From: Crocinitomicaceae bacterium
GTDB taxonomy: Bacteria > Bacteroidota > Bacteroidia > Flavobacteriales_D > Crocinitomicaceae
DNA: 64,000 nt
Direction of reading: 5' to 3'
Assembly: GCA_024643365.1 (NCBI GenBank)
Contig: JAHENC010000006.1
Span: 122,260 to 186,259 of the forward strand
Below the pieces are notes generated by a model. The model had not been told where the DNA came from. It saw only the letters and a list, made by a program, of their open reading frames with translations, and made no database searches. Below are positions 1-9,057 of the stretch, piece by piece (within the stretch, counting starts at the first letter, position 1; every line of letters begins with the position of its first letter). The position numbers were made by a program, and so were the translations under genes.

Positions 1-2765
1 GTGGATATCATTACTCCGATTCTGTGATTTATGGATTTAGTCATACACACTTAAGTGGAACTGGCGTACCTGATTATGCGGATTTATTGATTGTGCCTCA
101 ATCTGGAAAGAAGGCAAAACTTCTCCCAAAATACCAAGATGCAAAAAATGGATTTGGGTCCACGTTTTCACACAATAAGGAAAAAGCGCGCGCTGGATTT
201 TATGAAGTTTATCTGGAGGATGAGCAAATCAATGTTCGTCTAACCACCAGTGAACGTTCTGGAATCCATGAATATACGTTTATGAACACCAAAGGAAAAA
301 AGTTTATTCTATTGGATTTAGATTACAGAGACAAAGTACTTGACGCAGGATTCGAGATCATCAATAACACGAGTATCTCAGGAAAACGAGTTTCAGAAGC
401 TTGGGCAAATGAACAACATTTTTATTTTCATATAGAAACCTCTACCCCGTTCAGTTCTGCCAAACCAGTAAAAATCGCAGGGACACATAAATTATTGCTC
501 GAATTTCCGAAGGATACCAAAGTGCTTTATGTCAAGGTGGGGATGTCCCATGTGGATCAAAAAGGTGCTGCTCACAATCTTCAACTCGAAATCCCAGGAT
601 TTGATTTTATGCAAGTGTATTCGCGTAACATCGAAAAATGGAACAATGAATTAAGTAAAATCAAGGTTGAATCGTTGAATTTCGAAGATGCCATCATCTT
701 TTACACAAGTTTATACCATTGCATGGTTGCTCCGAATTTAATGAGCGACCTAGATGGACGATACCGTGGACGCGATCAAAAAATCCATCAGCTTGTGAAG
801 GACAATCAATATACTGTCTTCTCCCTTTGGGATACCTATAGAGGAAATCACCCATTATTTACACTCATTCAACAAGAACGAACTACTCAATTTATTCGTA
901 CGTTCTTACGTCAATTTGACGAAGGAGGAGATCTTCCAGTCTGGGAATTAGCAGCTTGCGAAACGGAATGTATGATTGGTTACCATAGCGTTAGCGTCAT
1001 TTCGGATGCTTACATGAAAGGATTGGATGGTAAAACAAAAATTAGTGGAATGTCCTACGATTCAAAAAAAGCATTAAATGACATGCATTTCACGGCAAAC
1101 ATCAATGAACTTGGAAAACAAACCTACGCGAGTAACGGTTATTTAAGTTCAAGCGATGAACCAGAATCCGTTTCTAAAACCTTGGAATATGCATACGACG
1201 ATTTTTGCATCGCAGAAATGGCTGCAGCTATGGGAAATAACGAAATGGCAAAAACGTACCATAAACGTAGTTTTTCCTTTGTCAATTTATTTGATCCAAA
1301 CACAAAATTCATGCGCGCACGTCGCGGAGCACAATGGTATGGGCCGTTTGATCCTTCAGAAGTTAATTTTAACTACACCGAAGCCAACAGTTGGCAGTAT
1401 TCCTTGTACGCACCACACGAAATTGAAGTCTTAACAAATTTGCTTGGCGGACGTGACTCATTGGAAGCTTGGTTGGACCGTTTATTTACCACGGAAATGA
1501 AATTGTCGGGACGCGAACAAGCGGACATCACCGGATTGATCGGTCAATATGCACATGGAAACGAACCGTCACATCACATGGCGTATTTATACAACTTCAC
1601 CAATGCTCCGTATAAAACACAGTATTATGTTGATCGTATTTTAAAGGAAATGTATCACGCAAAACCAGATGGACTTTCCGGAAACGAGGACTGCGGACAA
1701 ATGAGTGCTTGGTATGTATTAAGTTCACTCGGACTTTATCCAATCGCTCCTGGAAATACCATGTATCAAATTGGAAGACCTTTATTTAGCAAGGCAACAA
1801 TCAAAGTGGACAACCAAACAAATTCAAAAATTGAAATCATTTGCAACAATCAGAGTGCGGTGAATTGCTATGTTGCTTCAGTAAAATGGAACGGGAAATT
1901 AATTCCAGATTTTCAAATTGACCATAAAACATTGATGCTTGGTGGAAAATTAGAATTTGAAATGACTGATATAAAACCGGAGAAATCGAACTACCCCCAA
2001 ATGAACACTGTGGAAATACCTGCAGATGTAGTTCCTGCTCCATTTATTAAAACAGAACAACGCATTTTCAACAACCAATTGTACTTAGAAATGGGTCATG
2101 TTGTTTTAAGTTCTACAGATAGTTATGAGTTAAAATACCGTTTGGAGAATGGCCCTTGGAACAATTATTCTCAACCAATCAAGATCGAGCAAACAACTAC
2201 AGTAGATTTACAATTAATCAGAAAGAATGCAGATGGAATTAAAGCCGAAAGCGCCATAGTTTCGAGTCAATTCATCCGCAAAAATCCAAATGTTAATTTA
2301 ACATTAGACACCAAGTATTCGAATCAATATGCAGCATCTGGAGAAAATGCACTTATTGATGGACTATATGGAGGAAATGAATTTAGAACCGGCGATTGGC
2401 AAGGTTATTATGGAAAAGATATCGTGGCAACCGTGACCTTCAAAGTACCTGTTTCGATTCATGAATTTGGTGTTTCATGCATCCGTGATCAGAAAGCATG
2501 GATTTTTCTACCAAAAGAAATCCGCTATGAAATTTCTTATGATGGAATCACCTACCAAAATCCTCAAATTATTTTAATCCCATCAGCTACAAAAACGGAT
2601 AAAAATCCATACAATCAGAAATTCACTCAAATACTTGAAACCGACAAATCAAGAACCATTAAAAGCATTCGTTACACGATTGTGAATCCGGGAAATTGTC
2701 CAGATTGGCATTTAGGATCAGGGAATCCAACTTGGGTATTTTTGGACGAACTTATTATCAATTAA
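1..2765 (+). CDS. GH92 family alpha-mannosidase, 5' end outside the window
   Basis: Exo-acting alpha-mannosidase that trims mannose from N-glycan-like or mannan substrates, expected to act in the periplasm or at the cell surface. The frame is open from the first bases, which already encode family residues (GYHYSD, then GFSHTHLSGTG), so the signal peptide and N-terminal domain lie upstream. Family signatures seen: SLWDTYRGNHPL, WELAACETECMIGYHS and GNEDCGQMSAWYVLSSLG; the acidic residues in these blocks belong to the calcium-dependent inverting active site of GH92. The mannosidase part is followed by a chitobiase/hexosaminidase C-terminal-like domain (YELKYRLENGPWNNYS region) and a last beta-rich discoidin-like domain ending in VFLDELIIN. 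It overlaps the convergent gene after it by 4 bp. No SusC/SusD pair is visible beside it. Bond specificity cannot be read from sequence. Confidence 0.95.
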   Translation, partial: GYHYSDSVIYGFSHTHLSGTGVPDYADLLIVPQSGKKAKLLPKYQDAKNGFGSTFSHNKEKARAGFYEVYLEDEQINVRLTTSERSGIHEYTFMNTKGKKFILLDLDYRDKVLDAGFEIINNTSISGKRVSEAWANEQHFYFHIETSTPFSSAKPVKIAGTHKLLLEFPKDTKVLYVKVGMSHVDQKGAAHNLQLEIPGFDFMQVYSRNIEKWNNELSKIKVESLNFEDAIIFYTSLYHCMVAPNLMSDLDGRYRGRDQKIHQLVKDNQYTVFSLWDTYRGNHPLFTLIQQERTTQFIRTFLRQFDEGGDLPVWELAACETECMIGYHSVSVISDAYMKGLDGKTKISGMSYDSKKALNDMHFTANINELGKQTYASNGYLSSSDEPESVSKTLEYAYDDFCIAEMAAAMGNNEMAKTYHKRSFSFVNLFDPNTKFMRARRGAQWYGPFDPSEVNFNYTEANSWQYSLYAPHEIEVLTNLLGGRDSLEAWLDRLFTTEMKLSGREQADITGLIGQYAHGNEPSHHMAYLYNFTNAPYKTQYYVDRILKEMYHAKPDGLSGNEDCGQMSAWYVLSSLGLYPIAPGNTMYQIGRPLFSKATIKVDNQTNSKIEIICNNQSAVNCYVASVKWNGKLIPDFQIDHKTLMLGGKLEFEMTDIKPEKSNYPQMNTVEIPADVVPAPFIKTEQRIFNNQLYLEMGHVVLSSTDSYELKYRLENGPWNNYSQPIKIEQTTTVDLQLIRKNADGIKAESAIVSSQFIRKNPNVNLTLDTKYSNQYAASGENALIDGLYGGNEFRTGDWQGYYGKDIVATVTFKVPVSIHEFGVSCIRDQKAWIFLPKEIRYEISYDGITYQNPQIILIPSATKTDKNPYNQKFTQILETDKSRTIKSIRYTIVNPGNCPDWHLGSGNPTWVFLDELIIN

Positions 2766-3646
2766 GCTTTAAACATTCGCAGAATAGCAGGCAGGTTATT
2801 TTGCTTTAATATCGAATATTGCTTATCGACAGCACCAAACTTTCGGTAAAACTGAGCAATTGACTCGTTGTTTGAACCTACAAAATCTAAGGTGTGGTGT
2901 GTTTCTTGAATAGAAGAAATTTCCTGATCGATCATGGCATACATCGCACCCAACTTTTTCCCTTCTGGCGTTGCCGTTCCTTTCAAAAAGTAAGATGTTC
3001 CTTTATACGAAATGAATGCTCCAGAAGCAATGAGAAGGCCATTCAGATGAATGGTTCGGATCCTTAACATATCACGAAGTTGCGTTTCTTCCAACAAGAT
3101 TGTTAATCGTCGCCAAACTTCCGATGTGAAGCCACGTAACTCTTCCCCTTTTTGTTTTCTAAAAAAAGTAATGAACTCAGAAACATCCGTTGACTCACCA
3201 AGAATTAATTCAGCAGGGATTTTCTTTAAAATCCGCTTCGCATTGGTCGTGTAATTCGATTTGATTTCTTCAACACTATTAGACAAATCGAGCATTTGAT
3301 ATTTACCAAAAGATTGAAATACATTTTGATCGTCGGAATCCACATTTAACTGAACATAACTTGCCGATGAAGATAAAAATTGAGCAATTTCTGTTAAATC
3401 CACTTGGCAATTCGATGTCATATGAAGGGATCGGATGAAGAAAGGTTGCAAACGATATGAAAATCCGAATTTTGAACTTTTTGGAATATTTAGAATGTAA
3501 TTCCCGTCATCATCACAGAGCATTTCCCAATCTGGATGTAAAATCTCTTGAACCCAGGACAAAGAAAAAAAATCCAATTGCTCATCCGAAGCAACCATTT
3601 GATCCCATTTTCGTTTGTCTATATGTTGCGAGGCAAGAAGTTTCAA
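2762..3646 (-). CDS. GNAT-like acyltransferase (FemAB/Acetyltransf_6 type)
   Basis: A 294-residue cytoplasmic protein with the C-terminal half of a GNAT/FemAB-like acyltransferase: a beta-strand pair around LNGLLIASGAFISYKGTSYF, then a substrate-loop and helix region (GKKLGAMYAMIDQEI) and the strand LDFVGSNNESIAQFYRKFGA, typical of the Bacteroidota proteins annotated as GNAT N-acetyltransferases. The N-terminal half is less conserved and could hold the second, degenerate GNAT fold of FemAB-like proteins. The predicted start is TTG with no ATG nearby, so the true N-terminus is uncertain. It stands alone, ending 4 bp inside the mannosidase gene. The acceptor substrate is unknown; cell-wall peptide or small-molecule acylation are both possible. 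Confidence 0.75.
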   Translation of the reverse strand: MKLLASQHIDKRKWDQMVASDEQLDFFSLSWVQEILHPDWEMLCDDDGNYILNIPKSSKFGFSYRLQPFFIRSLHMTSNCQVDLTEIAQFLSSSASYVQLNVDSDDQNVFQSFGKYQMLDLSNSVEEIKSNYTTNAKRILKKIPAELILGESTDVSEFITFFRKQKGEELRGFTSEVWRRLTILLEETQLRDMLRIRTIHLNGLLIASGAFISYKGTSYFLKGTATPEGKKLGAMYAMIDQEISSIQETHHTLDFVGSNNESIAQFYRKFGAVDKQYSILKQNNLPAILRMFKA

Positions 3647-3744
3647 TTGTGAATTTTAAACGAAATTAACGGAATAAATTCAGTTTTAGTCTCTTCGAGG
3701 AATAAAGAATAAGGAACTTTCTCTTTTTTCTTAACTTCGTTTCG

Positions 3745-3752
3745 TAAATTTG
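3745..3752 (+). promoter_or_regulatory. Bacteroidota -7 box for the small helical secreted protein
   Basis: TAAATTTG matches the Bacteroidota -7 consensus TAnnTTTG and lies 24 nt before the ATG at 3777. No clear -33 TTTG is seen at the usual spacing. Confidence 0.5.
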
Positions 3753-3776
3753 AACTAATTACAAAAAACAATACCC

Positions 3777-4112
3777 ATGAAGGCAATTAAAATTTTATGT
3801 TTTTCATTTTTCTTAGGACTAACTGCTGCTGCACAACAAGCTCAATCTCCTGAACAAAATGCGCTAGCATTAACACAAAGTCAAACAACCATGTTGAAAT
3901 TGACTGCAGCTCAACAAGAAGAAGTGTACACCGTGCATTTAGGTATTGCACAAAAAAATCAAGGGATTTTGATGTCAAACTATTCTGAAGAACAAAAGAA
4001 AGCCATCATCAAATCAAACGAAGAAGCAAGAAAAGCAATGTTAAAAAATATTTTAACAGCCGAGCAATTTGCAAAATTAGAGAAATCAGTTTCAGAACAA
4101 CGAAACAACTAA
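3777..4112 (+). CDS. Small secreted helical protein (LTxxQ/Spy-like)
   Basis: A 111-residue protein with a signal peptide (residues 1-19, ending TAAAQQ) and an all-helical mature part rich in Ala, Gln, Glu and Lys. It carries two Spy/CpxP-like helix turns, LTAAQQEEVY and LTAEQFAKLEK, matching the LTxxQ pattern of periplasmic chaperone-like proteins. Such proteins sit in the periplasm and are often stress-induced; that role here is inference, since short helical proteins match the pattern easily. It has its own -7 box upstream and a strong hairpin terminator directly downstream, so it is probably a single-gene transcript. No catalytic residues are apparent. Confidence 0.75.
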   Translation: MKAIKILCFSFFLGLTAAAQQAQSPEQNALALTQSQTTMLKLTAAQQEEVYTVHLGIAQKNQGILMSNYSEEQKKAIIKSNEEARKAMLKNILTAEQFAKLEKSVSEQRNN

Positions 4113-4130
4113 TTATAACCATTCAAAAAA

Positions 4131-4161
4131 AGCCCCGACGAAATCGTCGGGGCTTTTTTTT
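4131..4161. terminator. Bidirectional Rho-independent terminator
   Basis: An 11-bp GC-rich perfect inverted repeat (AGCCCCGACGA, 4131-4141, and its complement 4144-4154) is followed by eight or more T on the + strand and preceded by seven A, so it can end the + gene at 3777 and the - gene at 4171. Confidence 0.93.
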
Positions 4162-4170
4162 GTCCAATCA

Positions 4171-6429
4171 TTACTTGACTAATTTTAGTGATTTCAATCC
4201 ACGTTCATTCTGAATGGTAACAATGTACATTCCATTCGACCAATCCGCCGTAGAAATGACATTTTCGGGAGATGAATATTGTGCGTTTAACACCACTTTT
4301 CCGTTCACATCACTAATCGTTACTCGAGTTGTCAATTGTTCATCTAACTGAATGGTTAACTGTTCGTTAAATGGATTCGGGTAAATTTTCACTTCAAAAT
4401 TCAACTGTTCCACTGAAGCATTGCAATTATTAGACGCCATGAATGTTGGAGCTACATAGGCAAATGTTGTCCCTCCATCTGGGCAACGTGCATAGGCCAC
4501 ATCTGTTGTTTGAACACCAAATCCAACTTGATCATAAAAAGTCGCTCCGTTGCTTAATACGACTAATTCACCGGAAGCATTCAATTTAAACGATGCATGC
4601 AAGCCTGATTGAAACACATCATTATCAGCCCAAACAGTTATGTAACCATTAGCTGGAATGGTAGTTGGAACAGGGAAAGACCATTTCATTAAATCCAATG
4701 CATCATCCGTTAAATACATTCCTGAAAGATCTATTGGATTCGAAGTCGTATTGTACAATTCAATCCAATCATCATTTTCACCGTTTTGATCCAACGCGGA
4801 AGTACCATTTGAAGCCACTACTTCGTTGATTAAAACTGACCCTACTGTTGGAAAAGGAACGGCAACTGTTAGTGAATGAAACTCATGCTCCGCTCGTTGT
4901 GGACTAAATAATCCTGCATTCGAATTTTCAGTATAAATGTAGTATTCAAATACAACGCCATTTACTAATGCTTCAACTCCATACACATGATCTCCGGCAG
5001 CTCCATCATTGTGCAAGCCATCGTCAAACATTGCAACACGATTGAATTTTAATTGATAATTCGTTCGGTATCCTAAGTAAACAGCAGTTTCATTTTCACA
5101 AGTGGCATTGATGGTTATCGTTTGATTATAAACAGGACTGGCAACATTCGAAGAAAAACTGGAAATCATTGGGGCAACCAAGACAAAATTTGCATTTGTA
5201 TTGAAATATGAAATACGCCCACTCATGAGGGCTTGTAACCCTGGTATGCTCGCACCTCCACCTGGACCACCAGTACCAGTGACTGCCGTAGTTAAACTAT
5301 TTTGAAACTGCGTATACGTGTAAAATTTATACGGATCAGAATTCACCGTTGCATCAATCGTTGTGCGCAATTGATTCGCAACCGTCAAATAATAATCATT
5401 AGCAAACATTTCTTGCACTATGGTACGAACGTGTGCCATATACATGCGCTTATACATCGGATTTCCCAAAATTTTCACAATAAGCGGATGAATTGTGGAA
5501 GTACTATTCGACATTGGATCTAAGGTTGTCGTACTAGAACTTGAACCAGATCCACCGGGGAATCCCGCAAAACTCATGTTTAAATCCCATACTGTTGGAA
5601 CGAATCGCGCGTTGTTATCCCAAGTTAAATAATAGTTTTGTCTGAAAGCTCCACTGTAGGAATCCAAATTAACAAGAACATTATTGAAGGCCAACATCCA
5701 AATCGCACGGTCAATGTCCAATTTTGACTCAATATTCGCAAAATCATTATTCAAGGTATTGATTAAGTCCACTAAACGATTCCAACCATAAGTAGAACGT
5801 AATTCGTATCCATTTGCATAAGCACTACTATCCATGCTGATGTATTTTAGGTCTGGACTAACCGTACTTCCAGGTCCAGCGCCACCGACAGGATTACATT
5901 TAAAATAAGTGTCTCCACTTTGGTTATAATGATTAGCATTAAACGTTTTATTGATACTTTCTGCACTTGAATACAATCCGCGATACACTCCATTTACATA
6001 AACATTAGCAAAATTACCTTTGGGACAATCCATGTATTGCTCTAGAATGGCATAGGAAAGTACCTCACGTATCATGGATGGGTCCTTGTATCCATTTTGC
6101 AACTTAATATCCGTATATCCTTGGTAATCTTGATTCCCTTTGATGTGATCGAGTTCGATGTGTAAAGGATTCTTTTGATTTGATGGACTGTAAGAACTAT
6201 TTCCTTTATACTTTACGCCGCAACTGTCAAAGGAAACACCATTAATTCGAACCGAATCTGCAATAATATAGGCTTCAGATGCCACGGCAGCATCTAGTTG
6301 CGCGTCCCAATTCGAAAAACTAAAAAACACCTCAATGGTTTGAATTGTGGCACGATCGTAGAAGTTTTGAACTTGGGTAAATCCCATGAAGGAACTTAAT
6401 AAAGAAAGGAATAGAATTGTTTTTCTCAT
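4171..6429 (-). CDS. T9SS-exported CotH kinase-like protein with lamin-tail domain
   Basis: A 752-residue secreted protein. After a signal peptide (MRKTILFLSLLSSFMGFTQ) comes a CotH-like domain with the family patterns GVKYKGNSSYS, KNPLHIELD, NVYVNGVYRGLYSSAE and, near the metal site, VPTVWDLNMSF. CotH proteins are atypical protein kinases of the spore coat; in Bacteroidota the domain is common in exported proteins and its substrate is unknown. A beta-rich stretch follows, then a lamin-tail domain (INEVVASNGTS to about AYARCPDGG) and a type A T9SS sorting tail starting KIYPNPFNEQLTI and ending LKSLKLVK. The product should therefore cross the outer membrane by T9SS and be released or attached to surface lipopolysaccharide. 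The second acidic residue often found in the WDxD motif is Asn here, so activity is not assured. Single gene, upstream region 6430-6643 non-coding. Confidence 0.92.
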   Translation of the reverse strand: MRKTILFLSLLSSFMGFTQVQNFYDRATIQTIEVFFSFSNWDAQLDAAVASEAYIIADSVRINGVSFDSCGVKYKGNSSYSPSNQKNPLHIELDHIKGNQDYQGYTDIKLQNGYKDPSMIREVLSYAILEQYMDCPKGNFANVYVNGVYRGLYSSAESINKTFNANHYNQSGDTYFKCNPVGGAGPGSTVSPDLKYISMDSSAYANGYELRSTYGWNRLVDLINTLNNDFANIESKLDIDRAIWMLAFNNVLVNLDSYSGAFRQNYYLTWDNNARFVPTVWDLNMSFAGFPGGSGSSSSTTTLDPMSNSTSTIHPLIVKILGNPMYKRMYMAHVRTIVQEMFANDYYLTVANQLRTTIDATVNSDPYKFYTYTQFQNSLTTAVTGTGGPGGGASIPGLQALMSGRISYFNTNANFVLVAPMISSFSSNVASPVYNQTITINATCENETAVYLGYRTNYQLKFNRVAMFDDGLHNDGAAGDHVYGVEALVNGVVFEYYIYTENSNAGLFSPQRAEHEFHSLTVAVPFPTVGSVLINEVVASNGTSALDQNGENDDWIELYNTTSNPIDLSGMYLTDDALDLMKWSFPVPTTIPANGYITVWADNDVFQSGLHASFKLNASGELVVLSNGATFYDQVGFGVQTTDVAYARCPDGGTTFAYVAPTFMASNNCNASVEQLNFEVKIYPNPFNEQLTIQLDEQLTTRVTISDVNGKVVLNAQYSSPENVISTADWSNGMYIVTIQNERGLKSLKLVK

Positions 6430-6643
6430 TTGAACGAACAGTTAGTTTATTGCTTTGATGACACTTCATTCTTTTACTTGCGCAATAATTAAGCAATATG
6501 AATTTAAAGTTAAGCATTTTTGATGACCTGTACTTGAATCGAAGATTAGGCATAGTTATTGACAAGACCTTGGTTATTTCTTCATCAAAAAACGAATCTG
6601 TCTAAAAGGGATATCATTAAATTTGAAACTGACAATTTATACT

Positions 6644-7789
6644 ATGAAAAAAATCATCACTCCATTATTTTTAGCAGGACTCCTATTTCAAGGATGTGCG
6701 CAATCAAATGAATCAACAAAACAAGTAAAAGTAATTCAGCCAAAAACGGAAATTAGTTTTGAATTGGCTGATTTCTTGAAGGATAATCCTTCATTAGACA
6801 AAGAAGTCGAACGCGTTTTTAAACAAATGGATGACACCGCCATTGTTGCACAATTAATCATGCCCGCTGTTGGACGTTTGGGTCAAACGAAAGCAACTAT
6901 TGACCAACACATCAAAGACCGCGTGATTGGTGGAGTCTTGATGTTGAACGGCACCAAAGAAGAATTCAGCTCGTGGATTAAAGATTTTGAGTCCAACAAT
7001 TCGAAATTTGGCAATCTTCCATTCTTATATAGCGCAGATGCTGAGCCGAGTTTAGTTAACCGAAAAATTGCTGGTTCAACGATCGTAAAAAAAGCGAACG
7101 AATTAAAAAATATTGATGAAGTAATTGCTTGTGCAAAAACCATTTCAGGTGATTTGAATTCAATTGGAATCAATTACAACTTCTCTCCAGTAGTGGATAT
7201 GTCGCCAAATACAACGGTTGGATTCAGAAGTTTTGGCGCGGTCCCAGCGAATATCATTCCTTGGTCTGACGCCTTTATTCAAGAAACACAGCGCAACAAT
7301 ATTATTGCAACAGCGAAACATTTCCCTGGACACGGACTAGTGACTGGCGATACGCATAAGGCCTTACAGGTAATTGATGGTGAAATGAAAGAAATCTGTA
7401 ATTACCCAACTTTGATTGCCAATGGAGTTTTATCGATCATGGTCGCACACATTGCCGTACAGAACAATGCAAAATACGACACAAAAGGATTACCATCTAC
7501 TTGCTCAGAGAAAATCGTTACGGAGCTATTAAAGGATAGCCTTGGATTCAAAGGACTCATCGTAACAGACGCAATGAATATGGGCGGAGTAGTAAATGTT
7601 CCACAGGCTGCTTATAAAGCAATCAACGCGGGATGTGACATCGTGCTTATGCCATTAGATGCAAAGAAAGCCCATCAAGAGATTTTAACTGCTTACCGCA
7701 CGAACAAAGAATTCAAAAGTAAAGTGGATGAAGCAGCGAAAAAAGTAATTCGCATGAAAATTGCAATGGGATTATTAAAGGTGAATTAA
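6644..7789 (+). CDS. GH3 lipoprotein, beta-N-acetylglucosaminidase (NagZ) type
   Basis: A 381-residue glycoside hydrolase family 3 catalytic domain without the C-terminal GH3 or beta-lactamase-like domains found in longer relatives. The NagZ signature KHFPGHG (residues 225-231) is followed by the Asp-His pair GDTH (D236, H238) used as acid/base in bacterial GH3 N-acetylglucosaminidases; the nucleophile is the Asp of VTDAMNMGG (D309). The likely role is release of GlcNAc from peptidoglycan fragments or chitin oligomers. The start is placed at ATG 6644 rather than the upstream TTG at 6623 because it gives a clean lipoprotein signal peptide with Cys18 (LLFQGC), placing the enzyme in the periplasm or on a membrane. 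Its 3' end overlaps rimM on the opposite strand by 4 bp. Confidence 0.92.
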   Translation: MKKIITPLFLAGLLFQGCAQSNESTKQVKVIQPKTEISFELADFLKDNPSLDKEVERVFKQMDDTAIVAQLIMPAVGRLGQTKATIDQHIKDRVIGGVLMLNGTKEEFSSWIKDFESNNSKFGNLPFLYSADAEPSLVNRKIAGSTIVKKANELKNIDEVIACAKTISGDLNSIGINYNFSPVVDMSPNTTVGFRSFGAVPANIIPWSDAFIQETQRNNIIATAKHFPGHGLVTGDTHKALQVIDGEMKEICNYPTLIANGVLSIMVAHIAVQNNAKYDTKGLPSTCSEKIVTELLKDSLGFKGLIVTDAMNMGGVVNVPQAAYKAINAGCDIVLMPLDAKKAHQEILTAYRTNKEFKSKVDEAAKKVIRMKIAMGLLKVN

Positions 7790-8313
7790 CCTAAATACAA
7801 ATCGATTAATCCTTCAGGAGCTTTTACATAAAGCTCCTTTTTTTTGCGCTGAACTTTTTGAACGAGTCCATCAAAAATAGGAAGCAATACCTCTACTCCA
7901 TTTTTATTTAACTGCAACAATGGATTTGCTGCCATATCGATGACATTTTCAACAATTCCTACATCGCCATGAACTTCATCGATTACAGTGTAACCAATAA
8001 TTTCATGATCATAGAATGAGGTTTGATCTAACTCCTGTAAAAATGCTTCGGGAAGGTAAACTGGCTTTTTCAAAATGCGTTGAGCATCTTGTTCACTATC
8101 GATACCTTGGAATTTCACAGCCACGAAACCCTTGGTCTTAATCTTGATGTTTTGAACGAAAAAAGGAACAAGTCCTCCATCAATTTCCACAAATACCGCA
8201 TCTAACGTTGCGTATTCAGCTGGATTAGAAACGTCCAAAAACAACGAAACTTCACCTTTAAATCCGTGAAGTTTCGCTATTATTCCTAAATAAAAACAAT
8301 CTTTTTTTTGCAT
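7786..8313 (-). CDS. rimM: 16S rRNA maturation factor RimM
   Basis: A 175-residue cytoplasmic protein that binds ribosomal protein S19 and helps maturation of the 30S head. The N-terminal RimM barrel opens with CFYLGIIAKLHGFKGEVSLFL, the usual GxIxxxHGxxGE pattern, and the C-terminal PRC-barrel includes ATG-free family block NPLLQLNKNGVEVLLPIFD. Length is normal for the family. It lies 5 bp downstream of rpsP on the same strand, so the two are cotranscribed. In many bacteria trmD and rplS follow; here trmD is far away at 45286, so the classical rpsP-rimM-trmD-rplS operon is split. Confidence 0.95.
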   Translation of the reverse strand: MQKKDCFYLGIIAKLHGFKGEVSLFLDVSNPAEYATLDAVFVEIDGGLVPFFVQNIKIKTKGFVAVKFQGIDSEQDAQRILKKPVYLPEAFLQELDQTSFYDHEIIGYTVIDEVHGDVGIVENVIDMAANPLLQLNKNGVEVLLPIFDGLVQKVQRKKKELYVKAPEGLIDLYLG

Positions 8314-8318
8314 ATAGC

Positions 8319-8957
8319 TTATTCAGCCGCAGTTTCTTCTGATGCTTCTTCAGCTGCTGGAGCTTCTTCAACCGCAGGAGCTTCTTCTACTGCTGGAGCT
8401 TCTTCCGCCACAACTTCTTCTGTTGCTGGAGCTTCCTCTGCTGCAACTTCTTCTGTTGTTTCTTCAACTGCTACTTCTTCAGCTACTTCTTCAACAACTG
8501 GTGCGTTTTTAGCTGCAACTACTGCTGCTTTCGCTGCGTTTGCTGCTACTTCCGCTTGTTGACGAGCGATTTTTTCTTGTGCTGCATTTTTCACTAATCC
8601 ATCAACTTTGTTCTGAACTTTTGAATCTTTATCAGCTAACCACTGTGCAAATTTCTCTTCTACTTGCTCAACTGTTAAAGCGCCTTTTTTAACTCCGTTT
8701 AAAAGGTGGTTTTTGTACAAAACTCCTTTGTAAGATAAAATTGCACGAGCCGTATCCGACATTTCTGCTCCAGTTTGAACCCAATTCAAAGTTGCCTCGA
8801 AATTGATGTTAATTACCGCTGGATTTGCAGTTGGATTATACGTTCCTAATTTTTCGATGAATTTACCATCTCTTTTTGCACGACTATCTGCTGCAACCAA
8901 ATGAAAAAATGGTTTACCTTTTTTACCGTGTCTCTGTAATCTGATTCTTGTTGCCAT
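8319..8957 (-). CDS. rpsP: 30S ribosomal protein S16 with long acidic Ala/Glu tail
   Basis: The first 80 or so residues are a standard S16 (MATRIRLQRHGKKGKPFFHLVAAD..., GTYNP, LSYKGVLYKNHLLNG), a 30S assembly protein. Bacteroidota S16 proteins usually have a C-terminal helical extension; here it continues (residues 80-145, Ala/Lys-rich) into a very acidic, low-complexity tail to residue 212 built of EEAPAVEEAPAVEEAP-like units. The tail is encoded by imperfect DNA repeats (see separate entry). First gene of the rpsP-rimM operon with a -7 box at 9011-9018. The tail is much less constrained than the core, and its length may vary between strains. Confidence 0.96.
   Translation of the reverse strand: MATRIRLQRHGKKGKPFFHLVAADSRAKRDGKFIEKLGTYNPTANPAVININFEATLNWVQTGAEMSDTARAILSYKGVLYKNHLLNGVKKGALTVEQVEEKFAQWLADKDSKVQNKVDGLVKNAAQEKIARQQAEVAANAAKAAVVAAKNAPVVEEVAEEVAVEETTEEVAAEEAPATEEVVAEEAPAVEEAPAVEEAPAAEEASEETAAE
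8325..8530 (-). repeat. Imperfect short DNA repeats coding the S16 acidic tail
   Basis: Tandem, degenerate 15-30 bp units reading GCTGGAGCTTCTTC and variants on the + strand encode the Val/Ala-Glu-Glu-Ala-Pro tail of S16. The opposite strand gives a Ser/Ala-rich open frame (8308-8562) that is only a by-product of the repeat. Confidence 0.8.
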
Positions 8958-9010
8958 AATGTTTACAATTTGAGGTACGAAACCTACGTTTATAAATGAA
9001 TTTGAAGGTG

Positions 9011-9018
9011 CAAAGATA
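9011..9018 (-). promoter_or_regulatory. -7 box for rpsP-rimM
   Basis: CAAAGATA on the + strand is TATCTTTG on the - strand, a match to TAnnTTTG, leaving a leader of about 50 nt before the rpsP ATG. No clear -33 element. Confidence 0.5.
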
Positions 9019-9057
9019 CAAAGGTTTTTTGAATTCTAACACTTATCTTGTAAGATT

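Noticed and set aside
6332..6565. 77-codon - strand frame over the CotH start and upstream gap
   Set aside because: Overlaps the signal-peptide coding part of the CotH gene in another frame; no motif and poor composition.
8308..8562. 84-residue Ser/Ala-rich open frame on + opposite rpsP
   Set aside because: It is the reverse strand of the S16 acidic-tail repeat; composition is a by-product of the GAA/GCT repeats and no start context supports it.
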